Below are positions 10,869 to 18,618 of a DNA stretch of 64,000 bases, one piece after another. Every line of letters starts with the position of its first letter. Position 1 is the stretch's first letter. A model generated the notes under the pieces. The model was not told where the DNA came from. It was given only the letters and a program-made list of their open reading frames with translations, and searched no databases. Made by a program: the position numbers and the translations under genes. This stretch comes from SPCO01 sp964427285 (GTDB lineage Bacteria; Chloroflexota; Limnocylindria; Limnocylindrales; CSP1-4): positions 1 to 64,000 of the forward strand of contig CAYRTS010000005.1 in assembly GCA_964427285.1 (NCBI GenBank), in the 5' to 3' direction.

Positions 10869-12314
10869 GTGTCGTATCGTGACGAGGTGGTTGATCCCCC
10901 ACCTCCGGAAGCGTTCGAGCCGACCTCCGATGCCATCGCTGGCGAGCACCGACCTGCGAGGCGACTCCAGATTGCCCTGACCCTGACGATCGTCGTGGCA
11001 CTCGTCCTGGGGACGATCGGGGGTACGGGGTTGATCACTCCGTCCGCTCCCATCGTGGGAACGGACATGTTCGAAGGCGCGTCCCCGACGGAGCCCCGCC
11101 TCGTCGCCGTTGATGCCGCGGGCGGCGTGAGTACGATCGATCAGCATGGTGGCTCCGTGGTGGCCTATCCCGTCCCGAGCGTCGCATTCCAGTTTCCGGC
11201 CTGGTCTCCGGACGGGACGTCCTTCGCCGCCATCGGCCGGGACGCCGAGGGGGCCGGTGTCTATGTCTTCGAGGCTCGCGCCCTCGGCCAGCCGCCAACG
11301 GATCCGGTCATCGTCTACGAGAGCGCCGACCATCCGCCCTTCTACCTGTACTGGGCGCCGGACAGCCAACAGGTAACGTTCCTGACCAGCGAGGTCCAGC
11401 AATTGGCGTTGCGAATCGCGCCCGCTGACGGGCGGGCGGCGGCCGTCACCATCCGCGCCGGCGCACCCATCTACTGGGACTTCATCGATGCCGGACGGCT
11501 GCTGGTCCATGAGGGCGCGGCTGGGCCGGATGGCTTTTTCGGAGAAGTCACGGTGGCCGGTTCCGTGACCGGCACCCTGGGCGGACCGCCGGGCTTCTAT
11601 CGGGCCCCGGCCACCGCGCTCGGTGGTCAAGTCCGGGCGTCTGTCGAGATCGGCGTCGGTCAGGATGGCGATGGACCGACCGGTGACCTGGTGGTCGAGC
11701 AACTCGACGGCAGCGACGCCAGCCGGATCCAGATCTTTGGGCCAGCCGCGCTCACGTTCTCAGCGCACGGTGACCAGCTGGCGTTCATCGCCGCGGACCG
11801 CGCTGGTCAGGGCGATCTCCCGTTGCCGGTCGGCCCGCTCCGGGTGCTGGACGTGGCCAGCGGGCAGGTAAGGACGCTCGTGGACGGCCGCGTCGTCGCG
11901 TTCTTCTGGTCCCCGAACGGCAAGACGATCGCTGCCCTCGGGGTTGATGGCACGAACGACGGCGTCATGGAGGCACGCTACGGCCCGGGGGGCCCGGGCG
12001 GAACCGTCACCCTCGCGCGCGCCAGCGGCGTGGAGGCTGCAGCCGGTGTCACGCTTCGACTGACCTTCGTGAACACCATCACGGGCTCGATCGTCTCGCA
12101 GGGCCTCGTGCGACTGTCCGACCTGTTCGTCAACCAGGTGCTCCCGTTCTTCGACCAGTACGCGCTCAGCCATCGGGTCTGGTCGCCCGATCTGTCTGCC
12201 GTCGTCCTGCCGATCGTGGGACAGGATGACGTCACACAGTTGTTCGTGATCCCGGCAGACGGCTCCGAGCCCCAGGCGGTGGCGACGGGCGAGATGGGAT
12301 TCTGGAATCGATGA
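10869..12314 (+). CDS. membrane-anchored beta-propeller (TolB/PD40-like) protein
   Basis: About 481 residues. A short cytoplasmic Pro/Glu-rich N-terminus is followed by one TM helix (IALTLTIVVALVLGTIGGTG) and a large extracytoplasmic domain made of repeats of the type WSPDGTSFAAIG, WAPDSQQVTFL, FSAHGDQLAFIA, WSPNGKTIAALG and WSPDLSAVVLPI. These are PD40/TolB-like blades. Such domains bind proteins or peptides at the cell surface, but the partner is unknown. GTG 10869 is my choice; another GTG lies at 10887, and no clear Shine-Dalgarno decides between them. Confidence 0.75.
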   Translation: MSYRDEVVDPPPPEAFEPTSDAIAGEHRPARRLQIALTLTIVVALVLGTIGGTGLITPSAPIVGTDMFEGASPTEPRLVAVDAAGGVSTIDQHGGSVVAYPVPSVAFQFPAWSPDGTSFAAIGRDAEGAGVYVFEARALGQPPTDPVIVYESADHPPFYLYWAPDSQQVTFLTSEVQQLALRIAPADGRAAAVTIRAGAPIYWDFIDAGRLLVHEGAAGPDGFFGEVTVAGSVTGTLGGPPGFYRAPATALGGQVRASVEIGVGQDGDGPTGDLVVEQLDGSDASRIQIFGPAALTFSAHGDQLAFIAADRAGQGDLPLPVGPLRVLDVASGQVRTLVDGRVVAFFWSPNGKTIAALGVDGTNDGVMEARYGPGGPGGTVTLARASGVEAAAGVTLRLTFVNTITGSIVSQGLVRLSDLFVNQVLPFFDQYALSHRVWSPDLSAVVLPIVGQDDVTQLFVIPADGSEPQAVATGEMGFWNR

Positions 12315-12390
12315 GTATTCCTTTGGGCACATTGATCCGCGACGATCGCTGCAGCCTGGCTGGGTTTGTCTCGATGGGCACCTGAGCGAA

Positions 12391-12962
12391 ATGAGGCGAT
12401 GGGCAGATCGCCGAGCTCAAATCGGACGTCTCGATCAACGATATTCGAGCACGGGCCCTGACGCCCTTGCCGAGGGTCTCGACTCTACCGACCTTCTGGG
12501 CGAACTCGCACGGGCGATGCATGACGCCGCCGACGCGCAGTTTGCGCGGATCACGCCGGAGCTCGAACGCCAGCGGCTGCGCCTGGTCGAGTCCATCGTG
12601 GCGCGTGCCACCGTCGACACCGATGATCTCAAGGCCGAACTCGAGGCGGAGGCGGAAGAGATCAAGCTCGAGCGGATGCGTCGGATCGATGGTCGGCGCG
12701 GCGAGCATGCGGCGATCATCAGCCGCTCCCCGCCCCTACCACGGTCGATGAGCGGCGCGGGATGGCTCTCATGCAGCCCGCCCAGCCGGGGATCGCCACC
12801 CCGGATCCTGCCCGAACCTGGGGATCAGCGGATGCACAGCCATGGAGAGCCGAGGCCGCCAGACCGTGGGAACCCGCGACCCTGGCCGAGGTTCAACCGC
12901 CTGAGGTCCCCTCCCCGTCGTCACCAGGTGCATCAGCTGGACCAGCGAGAGAGGAGAACTGA
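12391..12962 (+). pseudogene. hypothetical helical protein, apparently frameshifted
   Basis: This fills the 655-bp stretch between the propeller gene and the nucleoside hydrolase gene. From ATG 12391 one frame encodes about 110 residues of charged, probably alpha-helical sequence (ARAMHDAADAQFARITPEL, then LEAEAEEIKLERMRRIDG). Around 12715-12745 the coding character passes to another frame, which gives an Ala/Pro-rich tail (MALMQPAQPGIATPDPAR) ending at TGA 12960. Joining the two frames would give one protein of about 190 residues with a helical front and a disordered Pro-rich end. I do not recognise the family. The break may be a sequencing error, a true frameshift, or two separate small genes. 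Confidence 0.4.
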
Positions 12963-12969
12963 CCGGGCG

Positions 12970-13917
12970 CTACGTCGCCAGTGTCCGGCCCAGGATCTCC
13001 ATCAGCATGGCGATGAACCTGGGTTCATCCGCGTTCATGGCGAAGTCGACATTGGGCGCCTTGCGACTTCTGCCACGAAAATCGCACACCGTCCGACCCT
13101 GCGACAGTTCGCCGCCGGTCTCAACGTCCACGTGGATCAGGTGCGTGGTGATCACGGTCGGATCAATCACCGCGCAAACCGCCAGTGCGTCGTGGACCGG
13201 CGCCGCGCCGAGTCGGTGCATCGGCTGGGTCGCGTCGTAGCCCTCGATCCGCTTCTCGACGAAGATCGCGGTAGCCACCGCGGCCGGCGTGCCAAGGGCG
13301 CGGAGGCGGACGCAATCCTCACGCGACACCAGCGCCTGGTGGGTGGCGTCGAGCGGCACCATCCGGATCGGACGCCCGCAGTTGACCACGATCCGCGCCG
13401 CTTCCGGGTCCAGGAAGATGTTGAATTCGGCCGAGGCGGTGGCATTGCCGTGGTCGTGGGCGCCGCCCATGATCACGATCTCGGGGATCCGCTCGATCAT
13501 TCGCGGTTCCTTGCGCATCGCGGCGGCGACATTGGTCAGCGGGCCAACCGGGACCAGCGTGATATCGCCGTCCGATGCGAGGTAGGTATCGATCAGCCAG
13601 TCGACGGCGTGCTGGGAGCCCTTGCGCGAGCGCGCCGGTGGCAGGTCGAGGAAGTCGCCGTGGATCCGGGAGGCCGGGTTGAGTTGATGGGCATTGGGTC
13701 GCACGAGGGGCTGCGACATGCCTTCGTGAACCGGGACTCCGGTCAACCCGATGTGGTCGAACACGCGGAGGGTGTTCTCGGTGCAGTTCGTGAGGGCCGT
13801 GTTGCCGTTTACCGTCGTCGCGCCGACCAGTTCGATGTCGGGCGACAGCGCGGCCACCATCAGGGCCACGGCGTCATCGGTGCCGGTATCGACGTCCAGG
13901 ATGATTCGTGTGGTCAT
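12970..13917 (-). CDS. inosine/uridine-preferring nucleoside hydrolase family protein
   Basis: 315 residues. The N-terminal calcium-binding signature DVDTGTDDA and the later conserved His in APVHDALAVCAVIDP identify the IU nucleoside hydrolase family (RihA/B/C, IunH). It hydrolyses the N-glycosidic bond of ribonucleosides, giving ribose and free base; base preference cannot be read safely. GPLTN and FNIFLDPEAA are family motifs. ATG 13917 starts the conserved MTTRIILDVD. Upstream on the minus strand lie an AGGAGG-like sequence and CATAAT, a possible -10. It is divergent from the acetoacetate-decarboxylase-like gene across 89 bp. Confidence 0.92.
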   Translation of the reverse strand: MTTRIILDVDTGTDDAVALMVAALSPDIELVGATTVNGNTALTNCTENTLRVFDHIGLTGVPVHEGMSQPLVRPNAHQLNPASRIHGDFLDLPPARSRKGSQHAVDWLIDTYLASDGDITLVPVGPLTNVAAAMRKEPRMIERIPEIVIMGGAHDHGNATASAEFNIFLDPEAARIVVNCGRPIRMVPLDATHQALVSREDCVRLRALGTPAAVATAIFVEKRIEGYDATQPMHRLGAAPVHDALAVCAVIDPTVITTHLIHVDVETGGELSQGRTVCDFRGRSRKAPNVDFAMNADEPRFIAMLMEILGRTLAT

Positions 13918-14006
13918 CGTCGTCGCTGACGCATCGGTCCCTCCTTGCTTGGCATTATGGCGCGGTCCCCGCGGCCCGGACAGCGGGGCGGAACGAGGTG
14001 CGCGAA

Positions 14007-14771
14007 ATGAACCGACGATCCGACGAGAGCTGGACGATGCCATTCGGCCATCCCTACTACCCGCCGCTGCCGGCGACCTATCGCGATGTCCGCATCCAGT
14101 CCGTCTTCTTCGAGACCGACCCCGAGGCGGTCAGCGCATTCCTCCCGGAGCCGCTGGTGGCCAGCCCGGACGGCCTGTGCGTCGCCATGGGAATCCTGGT
14201 TCCGTTCTGCACGGCGTACGGGGCGTTCAATGAAGCACTCCTGATGCTGAAGGCGCGGTTCCGTGGCGAAGACGGCTGGTACATCCCGATCATCTGGCAC
14301 GATGGGCCGGCCGGGATCGCTGCGGGCCGCGAGATCTACGGTGCCCCGAAAGTCTATGCGTCACTCGATATCCGGTTCGATGGGCCGACGATGCGGACGG
14401 TCGCCTCGATGGGCGGTGTCCCGGTCCTGACGATCGGCTCGACGCTGGACGAGCCGGTCTCGCCGGACCTGGTCCCGACCACGGCGCCCGATTGGCGGCT
14501 CAAGGTCATCCCGCGCGCCGACGGCCCTGGACCGGCGCTCAAGCAGCTGATCGACGCCTCCGGGGCCAACGCGGATGTGACCGTCGCAGCGGCGTTCCGG
14601 GGTCGCGGGACCGTATCACTCGGGGCGGCGCCGCTGGCCGACTTCACGACACTTGCACCGCGAGCGTATCGCGACGCCTGGTTCGTCGAGTCCAGCTTTC
14701 GCGAAGGGTATGGCCGGATCGTCTACGACTATCTGGCCGACTCGCCGACCGACGCTGTGCCGCCCCGCTGA
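14007..14771 (+). CDS. acetoacetate decarboxylase-like protein
   Basis: 254 residues of the ADC superfamily. The catalytic Schiff-base Lys is present in REIYGAPKVYASLDI, matching the ExxGxPK pattern of acetoacetate decarboxylase, and the HPYYPP start and PEAVSAFLPEPL motif are typical. Many family members act on other beta-keto or aldol substrates, so acetoacetate is only one possibility. The ATG is preceded by GAGGTG at a proper distance. It is divergent from the nucleoside hydrolase gene and followed by a YCII gene after 115 bp. Confidence 0.88.
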   Translation: MNRRSDESWTMPFGHPYYPPLPATYRDVRIQSVFFETDPEAVSAFLPEPLVASPDGLCVAMGILVPFCTAYGAFNEALLMLKARFRGEDGWYIPIIWHDGPAGIAAGREIYGAPKVYASLDIRFDGPTMRTVASMGGVPVLTIGSTLDEPVSPDLVPTTAPDWRLKVIPRADGPGPALKQLIDASGANADVTVAAAFRGRGTVSLGAAPLADFTTLAPRAYRDAWFVESSFREGYGRIVYDYLADSPTDAVPPR

Positions 14772-14837
14772 GGCTCGGGGGCCTGTCGATTCGGCGATCA
14801 TGCGTTCGTCGTAGGAGCAGGTGGGCTCGAATACCAC

Positions 14838-14860
14838 CCGCGGTGCCGCTGGCACCGCGG
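14838..14860. terminator. 10-bp hairpin between the ADC-like and YCII genes
   Basis: CCGCGGTGCC-GCT-GGCACCGCGG is a perfect 10-bp stem with a 3-nt loop, followed by no T run. It lies 67 bp after the upstream stop and 26 bp before the YCII start, so it could be a factor-assisted terminator, an RNA stabiliser or an element limiting read-through. Confidence 0.5.
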
Positions 14861-14886
14861 CATACCCGTCAGGGAGGGTTGATCAA

Positions 14887-15201
14887 ATGGCCAACTATCT
14901 ACTCGTCTATCACGGTGGCGGGATGCCCGAAACCCCCGAAGAAGGCGCCAAGGTCATGAAGGCGTGGACCGACTGGTTCGGCACCCTCGGTGCCGCCGTG
15001 GTCGATGGCGGGAACCCCGTCTCGCAGGTCCGGACGATCGCCGCCGATGGCTCTGTCAGCGACGGTGGCGTCAACCCATCCACCGGCTATAGCGTGCTCA
15101 AGGCCGACAGCCTCGACGCGGCCGTCGCCATGGCGAAGGGATGCCCGGTCCTCTCCGGCGGCGCGAGCGTCGAGGTCGCCGAGACCTTCGAGGCGATGTA
15201 A
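14887..15201 (+). CDS. YCII/DGPF-domain protein
   Basis: 104 residues, one YCII-type ferredoxin-like fold: MANYLLVYHGG at the start, a central ATGYSVLKA-like strand (NPSTGYSVLKADSLDAAVA) and the closing strand VEVAETFEAM. The putative active-site His is in VYHGG. Related proteins are often annotated as transcription initiation proteins or dehalogenase-like, without firm biochemistry. GGGAGGG precedes the ATG by about 8 nt, so translation should be strong. The 241 bp after its stop (15202-15442) contain nothing I can identify. Confidence 0.85.
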   Translation: MANYLLVYHGGGMPETPEEGAKVMKAWTDWFGTLGAAVVDGGNPVSQVRTIAADGSVSDGGVNPSTGYSVLKADSLDAAVAMAKGCPVLSGGASVEVAETFEAM

Positions 15202-15442
15202 CCGGGTCCTCATGCGGCCGGGTCCCATTCGGGAGCCGGCCGCAGGTCATGCCCGACGGCGAGGGCACAGGATGGCCCGTCACCCCGGGCCAGATGGACA
15301 GTGTGGTTCGGCGCGGTCCCGAGGTGCGGCGCCATTCGGCCCACAGGAACGTGCCGAATGTCATTTGTTGGGCGGGGTGGCGGCGTTGCTCGCCTGAGCG
15401 CACGGGCAGGCCGTCCGGCCTGACGACGTGGACCGCCCGAGA

Positions 15443-15965
15443 CTACAGATCGACCCACCCGAGGCTACGGTCGACGCCCTTGTGCCAGCGAGCGATGCCG
15501 GCGGCCCGGGTCGACGCGTCCATCGCCGGCTCCCAACGCCGATCGACACGATCCATGGCTCGAAGCTGGTCAAGGCCACTCCAGAACCCCACCGCCAGCC
15601 CAGCCGCATAGGCGGCGCCAAGCGCCGTGGTCTCGGCAATCGGCGGCGCCGCGAGAGGACGGTCGAGGATGTCCGCCTGGAACTGCATCAGCAGGTCGTT
15701 GGCGATCATCCCGCCATCGACACGCAGGTCGCCCGAAAGCGAGCTGCCCAGATCGGCGGCCATGGCCTCGCACAGATCGGACACCTGGTAGGCGGTCGCC
15801 TCCAGGGCAGCGCGCGCGATGTGACCGCGGGTCGCGAATGCCGTCAGGCCGGCAATCACCCCGCGCGCGTCGCTGCGCCAATGCGGCGCGAACAGCCCGG
15901 AAAACGCCGGAACGAAGACGACCCGGCCACTGTCGGGCACCGTGCGCGCCAGCGCCTCGATCTCG
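15443..15965 (-). pseudogene. glpK: glycerol kinase, C-terminal fragment only
   Basis: About 170 residues of the FGGY C-terminal domain of glycerol kinase: FVPAFSGLFAPHWRSDARG, ALEATAYQVSDLCEAM, DLRVDGGMIANDLLMQFQAD, TTALGAAYAAGLAVGFW, and an intact C-terminus. A complete GlpK has about 500 residues. The N-terminal domain with its own part of the ATP and glycerol site is missing, so the fragment cannot be active. Homology stops near 15957-15965, exactly where a histidine kinase fragment begins on the other strand. The frame stays open up to 16402 only because it runs antisense to that fragment. Confidence 0.85.
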
Positions 15966-16373
15966 GACTTCGCGCCCGCTGCGGTCGCGGCGGGCGTGAC
16001 GCTCGTGATCGAGACCGAGGGCGATCTGCCGATCCTCGACCTCGACCCGGTGCGGATGCGTGAGGTGCTCTCCAACCTCGTCGCGAATGCGTTGCGACAT
16101 ACGCCCGGGGGCGGCACCGTGTCGGTGGGTGGGTCGGCCAGGCGGCGGCTGGTCTGGCTGACGGTGCACGACACGGGGCCGGGCATCGACCGGGCGCTCC
16201 TGCCCCATATCTTCGACCGCTTCGTCAAGGGATCGGGGTCGCGAGGCTCGGGGCTGGGCCTGGCCATTGCGCGCGGCCTGGTCGAAGCGCACGGCGGGAC
16301 GATCTCGGTGGCGTCGGCAGCCGGCGACAGGACCACCTTCCGCGTAGAGTTGCCGCGAACCCCAAACGACTGA
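15963..16373 (+). pseudogene. sensor histidine kinase, C-terminal ATPase domain fragment
   Basis: About 136 residues of a HATPase_c domain: N box (LSNLVANALRHTP), G1 box (VHDTGPGID), F box (IFDRFVKGSG) and G2 box (GSGLGLAIARGLVEAHGG). The sensor, HAMP and phospho-acceptor His (HisKA) parts are absent, so phosphotransfer is impossible as it stands. A GTG at 15942 keeps the frame open, but the residues before about 15963 come from the antisense of glpK. No response regulator gene is adjacent. It could be a deletion remnant or one side of a misassembly. Confidence 0.82.
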
Positions 16374-16437
16374 CGTCGAAGCCTGTGGGGCGCAGGACTC
16401 ATGGTCCGGGGCGCACACCGCAGGGTTCAGCGGCGAG

Positions 16438-16821
16438 TCAGGCTCCAGCCTCGCGCGTCGACCAGTACTCCCGCCAGCCACCGAACCCGGTGATCTCACG
16501 GTGGATGCCTTCGGCCATCTCGCGCGGGAACAGGATGCCCGGCACGACGCGACCGTCGGCCAGCTCCACTGGCCCGCGATAGAGACCCGGCGGCTCCCCG
16601 GCCTCCACGCTGGCCCAAACCTTGTCGGGCACGTCGTACAGCTCGCCCGGGACGGAGATCCCGCCCTCCGCCGCCTCGAACATGCCCGGGTGGACGTCTC
16701 CGATGGAATAGATCCGATAGCGCGGCGCGGTCATGAACTCGCCCAGAAATGTTGCGCCATCGAGGTTGGCGTTGAGCTTGAGGCCGCGCATGAGCGTGCC
16801 ATTCACGAAGAGTTGCGCCAC
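16438..16821 (-). CDS. free-standing allophanate-hydrolase C-domain/GGCT-like protein
   Basis: 127 residues. LFVNGTLMRGLKLNANLDGA at the start, then APRYRIYSIGDVHPGMFEA and GGISVPGELYDVPDKVWASV, is the pattern of the gamma-glutamylcyclotransferase-like fold that forms the C-terminal domain of allophanate hydrolase (AtzF/DUR1,2). In AtzF that domain is fused to an amidase; here it stands alone. It is the last gene of the ureido-catabolic operon, which fits a role with a carboxylated or carbamoylated urea compound, but the reaction is unknown. GTG 16821 has GGAGG just 4 nt upstream. The end reads GFGGWREYWSTREAGA. Confidence 0.75.
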   Translation of the reverse strand: MAQLFVNGTLMRGLKLNANLDGATFLGEFMTAPRYRIYSIGDVHPGMFEAAEGGISVPGELYDVPDKVWASVEAGEPPGLYRGPVELADGRVVPGILFPREMAEGIHREITGFGGWREYWSTREAGA

Positions 16822-16847
16822 GAAACCTCCTTCGTCACTGGAAGGGG

Positions 16848-16882
16848 GAGGCGCGGACGGCCTGAGGTTCCGTCCGCGCCTC
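16848..16882. terminator. 13-bp perfect hairpin between permease and last operon gene
   Basis: GAGGCGCGGACGG pairs perfectly with CCGTCCGCGCCTC around a 9-nt loop (16861-16869). It lies in the 86-bp gap between the permease stop and the next start. There is no T run on the leftward transcript, so it may be an RNA processing or stabilising element or a partial terminator that lowers expression of the last gene. Confidence 0.6.
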
Positions 16883-16907
16883 GATCCCCCGAAACACTGA
16901 TGCTTGG

Positions 16908-18530
16908 TCAGGCCATTTCGGACTCCGCTTCGGGCGGCGTGGTGAGCGCGGTCCGGAAGTCTGCCGACGTGGCGCGGCCCTCACGCCAGGCGACCACCCA
17001 GAAGACGATGGCCGCGAACGCGTAACCGAGGAAGACCGCGTTCGGTTGACCGAACACGATCGCCCCATCCACCACGGACACGATGAGCTGCGTGGCGTGG
17101 ATGAAGCCGGTGACCGCGAGGATGGCGCCGACGACCGCGTAGACGATCGCCCGGCTGTACTCGCGGTCGATGATGAACACCGCGATCGCGCCAAGGACCA
17201 GCCCGGCAACAACGGCGCCGCCACCGAAGATGGCCATCCCGTCGTAGATCACGCCCGCCCCGTTGAGCGGTCCAGAGCCAACCTCCGCGGCGCTGGTGCC
17301 GGCAGCCCCGAGCGCGCCATCGATCTGACCCTGGGCCCACGCGGCGATGTTCGGCAGCATTGCCAGGACGACCGCCGGGGCGTGTCGGGCGGGCGTCGTG
17401 GTGAACGCCTGTGCCCCGATCACGAGACCGATGAACAGCAGGATCGGGACGAGGGCCTGGATCGGGATGACGGCCAGGAACAGGCCGACCAACCCGAAGA
17501 GGCAGATCACTGCGACGACGACGCCGGTCGCCAGCGAGTAGCCGATCCGGCCGCCGACGGCCTTCCAGCCGGGGTGGCCGATGTAGACGGCCGGCGGGAA
17601 GGGGCTGCCCAGGAATGAGCCGATCACGGCCCCGCCGCCGTCGGCCAGCAGGATGTGGCGGAGGTTGTAGTCGTCGCCGGCCGCCGAGGCGCTTTCGACG
17701 TTGTTCATCGCCTCGGTGAAGTTGTAGATGCCGAGCGGGATGGCTGTCACGAGCAACGGCAAAATCTGGCTCAAGCCGCTGATGACCTCGGTTCCTGGAA
17801 TGGGCAGGTGGATGCCGAACTGGGCGAAGGAATCGCCGACGGCCTTGGGATCCATGCCGGTCCACGCGCCGCTCAGGTAGGCGATCCAACCGATCGCGGT
17901 ACCGACCACGACCGCGAGCAATCCGCCGGGCACGCCGCCGGGCATCCGGACGCCGGCCGTCCAGCTGAGCAGGATGATGGCCAGGACCGGCAACGCGATC
18001 CAGGGCACCTCGAACATCTGGAAGGCGGGCCGCATGGAGATGAACGCGATCGAGATCCCGGCCAGCGTCCCGAGCATCGCCGCGCGGGGGGTGAAGCGCC
18101 GGATCGTCGGGCCGACGAAGGCTCCGATGAGGATGATCACGCCGACGATGAACGCCCAGGCCAGGCCAGCCATCCAGGCCTCGAGCGGGGTCCCGCCGCG
18201 CAGGACGATCGGCAGCATGATCACGAAGGTGACGAAGAAGTAGTGCGGAACGCTCGGCCCGTACGGCATCGCCGTGACGTTCTCGCGACCCGTCTGCTTC
18301 GCTAACCGATAGGCCAGGAAGGCGTAGAACAGGTTGCCCAGCGGCAGCGCGATCGCCAACGCGGGCAGGATCCGTCCATAGACCGTGCCGGTGTCCAGGC
18401 CCACCACGAACAGGGCGAGGCCGGACAGCACGAGCACGTTGAGCAGGACGTTCGTTCCGAGGCCGAAGAATGCGTTCCAGTCACCCGGCACCCAGAGCTT
18501 CGGCTTGAATGCGCTGGAATTCGTGGTCAC
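16908..18530 (-). CDS. NCS2-type nucleobase/ureide permease
   Basis: 540 residues with about 12-14 TM helices. Motifs such as TAMPYGPSVPHYFF, IPLGIYNFTEAMNNVESASAAGD and GSFLGSPFPPAVYIGHPGWKAVGGR resemble the xanthine/uracil and AzgA-like proton symporters of the NCS2 family, with the Asn/Glu-containing helix 8 region (FTEAMNNVES) that binds substrate. Its place in the operon suggests it imports the compound degraded by the neighbouring enzymes (allantoin-, oxalurate- or biuret-like, or a purine). GTG 18530 follows a GGGAGA sequence. A 15-bp inverted repeat (18561-18575) lies in the gap upstream. Confidence 0.85.
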   Translation of the reverse strand: MTTNSSAFKPKLWVPGDWNAFFGLGTNVLLNVLVLSGLALFVVGLDTGTVYGRILPALAIALPLGNLFYAFLAYRLAKQTGRENVTAMPYGPSVPHYFFVTFVIMLPIVLRGGTPLEAWMAGLAWAFIVGVIILIGAFVGPTIRRFTPRAAMLGTLAGISIAFISMRPAFQMFEVPWIALPVLAIILLSWTAGVRMPGGVPGGLLAVVVGTAIGWIAYLSGAWTGMDPKAVGDSFAQFGIHLPIPGTEVISGLSQILPLLVTAIPLGIYNFTEAMNNVESASAAGDDYNLRHILLADGGGAVIGSFLGSPFPPAVYIGHPGWKAVGGRIGYSLATGVVVAVICLFGLVGLFLAVIPIQALVPILLFIGLVIGAQAFTTTPARHAPAVVLAMLPNIAAWAQGQIDGALGAAGTSAAEVGSGPLNGAGVIYDGMAIFGGGAVVAGLVLGAIAVFIIDREYSRAIVYAVVGAILAVTGFIHATQLIVSVVDGAIVFGQPNAVFLGYAFAAIVFWVVAWREGRATSADFRTALTTPPEAESEMA

Positions 18531-18560
18531 GTCTTGGTATCTCCCTCTCCTGCGAAGCCA

Positions 18561-18575
18561 ACGCGGGCCCCGCGT
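18561..18575. repeat. 15-bp inverted repeat upstream of the permease gene
   Basis: ACGCGGG-C-CCCGCGT has perfect 7-bp arms around one base, too tight for an RNA hairpin but suited to a protein dimer. It lies in the 88-bp gap between the amidase gene and the permease start. Function unknown. Confidence 0.35.
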
Positions 18576-18618
18576 ACGCTCCCTCCGTGAACTCCTCGCG
18601 GCGATCAGTCGATAGGCA

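Noticed and set aside
14772..15442. Insertion sequence or attachment site around the YCII gene and truncated kinases
   Set aside because: No transposase fragment, terminal inverted repeat or target duplication could be found beside the glpK/kinase join.
15970..16402. N-terminal extension of the glycerol kinase frame
   Set aside because: The residues are antisense to the histidine kinase domain and have no kinase homology; the frame is open only by base composition.
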